This document shows positions 59,451 to 64,000 of a stretch of 64,000 nt of DNA, one piece after another. Origin of the DNA: Sorghum bicolor (lineage: Eukaryota; Streptophyta; Magnoliopsida; Poales; Poaceae). The stretch's first letter is position 1; each line of letters opens with the position of its first letter. The DNA is taken from the NCBI RefSeq assembly GCF_000003195.3, contig NC_012874.2, forward strand, positions 61,571,768 through 61,635,767, in the 5' to 3' direction. Under the pieces are notes generated by a model, which was not told the DNA's origin, did no database searches, and was given only the letters and a program-made list of their open reading frames with translations. The position numbers and the translations under genes were made by a program.

Positions 59451-59533
59451 AAACAATATAAGTAATTTAGTAGATTTTTTATAGCAAAAATAGATTAGTG
59501 CACCCTAATCTCACCCTGCCCCTGTCCCAACCG

Positions 59534-59660
59534 CTGCATGAGGCGGTGCATTGCCAGCATGAGCATCTTGAAGCAACGCTGCTACCCCCGATCGATGCTC
59601 TGCATGAGGCGGTGCATTGCCAGCGTGAGCATCTCGAAGCGGCGCTGCTGCCCCTGCCCC
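59534..59660. repeat. 66-bp tandem repeat
   Basis: CTGCATGAGGCGGTGCATTG, with the following 46 bases, occurs twice at a 66-base period. It stays in one open frame (LHEAVHCQ, EHLEA) but no gene is recognised. Confidence 0.8.
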
Positions 59661-59689
59661 TCGAGCAGTGGTGGACCTAGCTAGAATTT

Positions 59690-61190
59690 TGGCATAGGGT
59701 ATGCCGCGACAACATTTTCACGCGTGATTCTGCCAATCCTATTTTGCAATTGGGTATATACAGTAACAAAAGTTATCCCACGATTCAGTATATAAATATG
59801 AATAATTCATAAATCAAAAGTACCTAAATTCCTAATATTTGACTACTATATGAAGAAAACCTATTTGATTTTACACGCTACCTCAATGCGTAAATTTAAT
59901 GTACATAAACAAATTGTATTAGTTAAACGGAAAGAAGGTATATCATGCTATTGGACTTGAGCATAAAAGGATGGCTTGGTTTTGAAATGTTGTACAGTGT
60001 ATAGGTGTTTGGAGCTTTTGTGCCTGATGAACGAAGTAGTACCTCTACTGCTCAACGCTGGCTACCTGCCCTAGATCTTATATTAATTATTATAAGCAAA
60101 CGAAATGAGTAGACCCTGGAGCAGCTACTTCCTAGCTTGCACTAGCCTAGGGTATGTCGTGCCATACTGGTGCCACCCACACTGGCTCTGCCAATGCCCT
60201 CGAGGCCTCGACTGCCCCTCGATGCTTACCGCCAGCCGGCCGCACTCTGGATGCCCGGCCAGGGGGGCAGGCGGTCCGACGGTTACTGCAGTGCACCGGT
60301 ACGTCACTGCGCACCCAGCCAGTATCTCTCTCGTGCTGTCCTCATGAAACGAATGGAAGGCTGCCCCGGAATCTCTCGTGCTGTCCTCATGGCTGCCAAA
60401 CCCTTTTCTTTTGCTGTGCATGACGACAGAGTGAAGGAGGAGAGAGATGATGGGTAGTGATAGGTCCCACGCTATTTTTGGAATATGTGGGAGGTTTAGT
60501 TGTTGTACAACTTAGCTGCAAGAGTATCTGACATGGCTTGGCTATTGGCAAGTTTATTGGAGCATGGTCAATAAGCTTGGCTAATAGCCAAGACATGTCA
60601 TCTTGAGACTAGCTTAAGAGCCAACTCATACAACAATGAGAGTAGGTACAATAAGCCATGTCAACTTGGCTAATAGCCAAGACAACTTAGCAAAGTCTGA
60701 TGTGGGAGAGAGAGAAAATAGGAGAAAGAGAGAGAGAGGGAGAGAGAGACTAGTGGGAGACGCGCTCCTAGGCATGTGTAGGACCAACTGAGAATCAATG
60801 TGAGGTTGCATGTGCTGGTTCTATTCTGTCCGCGAATGAGAGGAAGGAGGTAGGATGTAGTGGCGGGTTCCACATAATTAAAACTATTTTTGGAATCCAT
60901 TAAGAGCCAAGCTTACTGTAGATATTGGCTTTAAGACTAGTTCACCTATGACATGGCTTGGCTATTAGCCAAGCTTATTGTTCTTGGTGGGCTGGGATGA
61001 ATGCAGCTAGACTACGGAAGAAGTAAAAAATATACAGTTGCCCTACAGCCCTGCATCCTTGTTTCGGTGGTCCCACGTCTAAACTTGCCTCTTTCCCGTA
61101 GGCCCTGCATCCTTGTTTCGGTGGTCCCAAGTTCTAAGCTAGCATCTTTCTGATAAACTCTAAAACGACTGTGAGGGAGACAGGCCAGCC
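59690..61190. other. Non-coding stretch with MITE-like segments
   Basis: 60500-60990 contains several GGCTAATAGCCAAG / CTTGGCTATTAGCC inverted motifs typical of a MITE (ends near GACATGGCTTGGCTATT), perhaps two nested copies. 61030-61130 has a short tandem CCCTGCATCCTTGTTTCGGT pair. 60100-60420 has overlapping frames without signature. Confidence 0.4.
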
Positions 61191-61200
61191 CTCATACATA

Positions 61201-61687
61201 GTGTACACACTACATACACCATGCAGCTGCCTTACAGCTGCACCATGTGTGGCAGAGGGCTATTGCAAGGCATGCCTGAATATACATGTGGCCTGATATT
61301 TGTGGACCAAATCGTTGTGTTCTTCCGCCTGCAAAGGATCCATGTTCCCCTGCTTCCCACACCACCGGATCGCCTCACTACTTCCCTCACTACTTTTATT
61401 TATAGTATAGTAGCCACGTTCTCTCGGCACTACAAGTAGAAGTAGTGTACACACTACATACACCATGCAGCTGCCTTACAGCTGCACCCTGTGCGGCAGA
61501 GAGCTATTGCAAGGTATGCATGAATACACGTGACTTGACATTTGTGGACCAAATCGTTGTGTTCTTCCGCCTACAGAGGATCCATGTTCCCCTGCTTCCC
61601 ACACCACCTGATCGCCTCACTACTTCCCTCACTACTTTTATTTATAGTATAGTAGCCACGTTCTCTCAGCACTACAAGTACAAGTAG
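61201..61687 (+). repeat. 244-bp tandem duplication with promoter-like content
   Basis: 61201-61444 is repeated at 61445-61687 with about 10 to 15 differences. Each unit ends with a TATTTATAG TATA-like box and CCACGTTCTCTC. A third partial CACGTTCTCTC follows before the ATG at 61812. Confidence 0.9.
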
Positions 61688-61811
61688 TTCTCTCGGCACT
61701 ATAAGTAGAAGCCCCACGTTCTCTCGCCTCAATACTTCCCTCACAAAGCATCATCGTTCTCTCGGCACACTCACCAATCAAAATCCACCCGTCCTCGTCT
61801 CTCTCCTCATC

Positions 61812-62429
61812 ATGGTCGGACAATACCCATACTACCTCTACGCCGGCAGCTCCAGCTCACAGCCGCCCAATCCCTTCGAGCAGCAGCCGATCCAATACCC
61901 ATACCACCCCTACGCCGGCAGCTCCAGCTCACAGCCGCCCAATCCCTTCGAGCAGCAGTCTATCTAGGACCCAAACCAGTAGCAGCAGCCGATCCAGGAC
62001 AGTATGAGCAGCAGTCGCTGTCGATCCCGCAACCGATCCAGCAGCAACAGCCGCCGATCGCGAACCCAAAACCAGCAGCAGCACCAGGTACTGAACCTGA
62101 ACCAGCAGCAGCCCAACAATAAGCTTACAACCGAGCAGACACAGTTCTTCCTGCAAAACGGGGTTAATCCCGAGAACATAGTGTTCTACTTCGCACAGGG
62201 GTTTGGCGCCGAAGAGATAGCCGGCCTCTACAACCTGAACTTGTCGGAGCAGCTCCGGACCATCAACAACCAACCTCTCCCTCAGGTAGACAATGAACCA
62301 GCGTCGAACATCAACAACCAACCTCTCCCTCATGCACAAAATGAACCCCCTCAGGCAGCCAGAGCCGGCCGAGGACTTCAACATGCAACCTCCCCCTCAG
62401 GTACACTTGTAACATATGTAAATACATAA
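61812..62429 (+). pseudogene. Q/N/Pro-rich ORF interrupted by two TAG codons
   Basis: From the ATG at 61812 one frame runs to 62429 but for TAG at 61965 and 61980. The N-terminus has two 24-residue repeats (YAGSSSSQPPNPFEQQ). After the stops come a Gln-rich stretch and a better-ordered segment (TTEQTQFFLQNGVNPENIV, then FAQGFGAEEIAGLY). Both TAGs sit where CAG is expected, in ATCCAGGAC and a CAG run. A donor TCAG|GTACAC near 62400 suggests splicing to later exons. I do not recognise the protein. Confidence 0.5.
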
Positions 62430-62544
62430 TTAAAATATTAATTATGTGCTATAATAAACATAATTATTGAGCATCATGGAATTAATACATTCATGTTTTA
62501 ATAATGTCTTGTATGCAATGTTGGGTCATGTTTTGTAAATCTTA

Positions 62545-64000
62545 GGTGTGTTGAGCATCTCCAACAACTTTGTAAAACAACTTGCTATCTAAAAGATTTG
62601 GCAAAACCACAAAATTTCATCTCCAACAACTTTGTAAATCAACTTGCTATTTATTGGAACTTGCCATCCAGCCGAGCCGCACGCGTATGTATACGCGCGC
62701 GTTGCCGAGTTCCTATCGCGAAAATTCTCCGTCGCTGGCTCCGTCCCGGGCGAGCTGTCCTCTCCCGCGCGTGCGAAACTCTTCCCCCTCCTATCCCTCG
62801 CGATAAAGACCGATCCACTTCCATCTGCAAATTAGATCGGCGACCTCTCTTTCGGGCGCTGCTCTGTTCGACCTGAAGCCGCCTCGACGTGAAGCCGCCA
62901 GGGCGTCGTAGCTCTCCTCGACGTGAAGCCGCCAGGGCCTCGATATGAAGCCGTCGGGTACGTGCTCGTACTCGTCATCTGGTTCAACTTGGAAATGGAA
63001 CTGGATTATTGTTGTATTCTCGCCATAGGGCTTGTGCTCGTGTACTCGCCGTAGGGCTAGGGTAGGTCGCCGCCAGACAGCACGGCTTCAGTTTTATAAA
63101 TATATATGCTATTCTCAATCTTGCAACTGGATTGTCATATACTGTTCGTGTGACGGGATTAATCTCCTGTCGGCTGGATTACCCAACAGATATGGGGGCA
63201 ATGGCTGGGTGAAACTGAAACTGAACAATTGGTTTAGCCTGTACGTAATCCTGCCAGTGCTAAGTTCAGTTAGTTTCAGATCAATGTCCGGGGAATTCTT
63301 TTGCAATTGCTTGACCATAACCTTGTTCATGGAAGTATAGTACTCATGTTCAGGAAGTGCTATGTTCCCTGTCATGATCGGATTCTTGTCACTTATATTT
63401 TTCTGTAAATTATTTTGCAATTATATTTTAGATTTCTTTGTTCATGGTATTCTGCTAGTACTCATTGCTTGACCATAATCTTGTCATTTATAGTATTCTG
63501 TCATTCCAATTAGGATGGAAGGAGAAGATGCAGATTTCTTGTCCGACATTCTCAATGTAGATGGGGCTCATGTTGCTGGTTTGGATGAGATGCAAATTCC
63601 AAACACTCAAGACAGTACTCGTGTTGAGGAAGTGCAGGGCAGCCGCAGTGGTACGAAGGGAGGAAGGAGGTCCAAAAATTTTCATTGGAAGGAGGATGAA
63701 GTTGTTTGCTTGGGATGGTTGGCTGTTAGCAAGGATCCCCTGAATGGGGCTTATCAATCGCGTACCACATTTTGGGGAAGAGTTCACGCTTACTATGAGG
63801 AAAAAAATGAATCTGGAGTTCCTCGTACAGAGAGTTCCATTATGCATAGGTGGCTAACAATCCAGTTGCAAGTGAACAAGTTTTGTTCGTGCTATGAGGT
63901 CATTCTACGCAGGAATCAAAGTGGCAAAACTATCCAATACAAGGTATGAAATATGTATTCAATGTTTTAGTTGAACTTTTTTTTGATAATGTATATATAC
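62545..64000 (+). mobile_element. Possible left end of a PIF/Harbinger-type element
   Basis: GGTGTGTTGAGCATCTCCAA after TTA (62542-62544) resembles Harbinger/Tourist termini. The stretch ATCTCCAACAACTTTGTAAA recurs at 62619. A Harbinger-type ORF1 lies inside. The other end is beyond the window, so this is tentative. Confidence 0.35.
63515..63942 (+). CDS. MYB/SANT-like protein of the Harbinger ORF1 / GST-T3-like type (partial)
   Basis: The exon starts MEGEDADFLSDIL, has a DEMQIPNTQDS segment, a basic GRRSKNFHWKEDEVVCLGW trihelix/MYB-like start, SRTTFWGRVHAYY, and RTESSIMHRWLTIQLQVNKF. These are characteristic of a large grass family often misnamed glutathione S-transferase T3-like and similar to the MYB-like ORF1 of PIF/Harbinger elements, which binds DNA with the transposase. 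A donor AATACAAG|GTATGA ends the exon at 63942. The rest is outside the window. The TCCAATTAG before the ATG suggests a 5'-UTR intron. Confidence 0.75.

Overview
The window is plant nuclear DNA, almost certainly from a grass and probably a panicoid of the Sorghum/maize/sugarcane group. The grounds are spliceosomal introns with GT-AG borders, CACTA elements with CACTA termini and 3-bp target duplications, Stowaway-type and GGCCTTGTTTAGTT-type MITEs, Copia and Tekay/Del-like LTR elements, and host genes of grass type. The genus is an inference. Host genes are few: one purple acid phosphatase gene, two paralogous genes for secreted proline-rich/cysteine-rich proteins, and a MYB/SANT-like gene running off the right edge that may belong to a Harbinger element. 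Most of the rest is nested or decayed transposon sequence.

Layout. 1-3.3 kb: a decayed minus-strand Copia element cut by the poly(A) end of a LINE. 5.1-9.1 kb: a divergent tandem duplication ending in the first proline/cysteine-rich gene (minus strand, two exons). 9-17 kb: LTR remnants, including a solo LTR (14298-14950) with perfect target duplication. 17161-23490: a CACTA element with ATA target duplication. It carries a GRF zinc-finger gene and a six-exon gene whose reading phases join a TNP2 transposase to a C48 (Ulp1-like) protease domain. 25-27 kb: MITEs and repeats. 27603-35650: a very young LTR element without gag or pol (two 3064-bp LTRs, 1.9 kb interior, ATGTA target duplication), a non-autonomous (LARD-like) element. 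36.3-37.4 kb: the second proline/cysteine-rich gene, followed by long TCTA arrays. 39088-44044: the seven-exon acid phosphatase gene on the minus strand, with a CACTA-type insertion in its 2.9-kb first intron. 44.3-50.3 kb: duplicated copies of the phosphatase upstream region, split by a solo LTR (46001-47168), an Argonaute gene fragment and MITEs. 54.7-59.4 kb: a second, truncated minus-strand Copia element. 61.2-64 kb: a duplicated promoter-like unit, a Q/N-rich broken ORF, and a Harbinger-type ORF1 at the edge.

How parts relate. The two proline/cysteine-rich genes share exon structure, signal peptide, a phase-1 intron and a C-terminal defensin-like cysteine motif. They have expanded different low-complexity domains (Met-Pro against His-Pro), and one has lost exactly two of eight cysteines. 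The 653-bp solo LTR and the 3-kb LTRs share both ends, so they are one family that differs by about 2.4 kb in the middle. All splice models were built by eye from phase and border sequences and have no transcript support.
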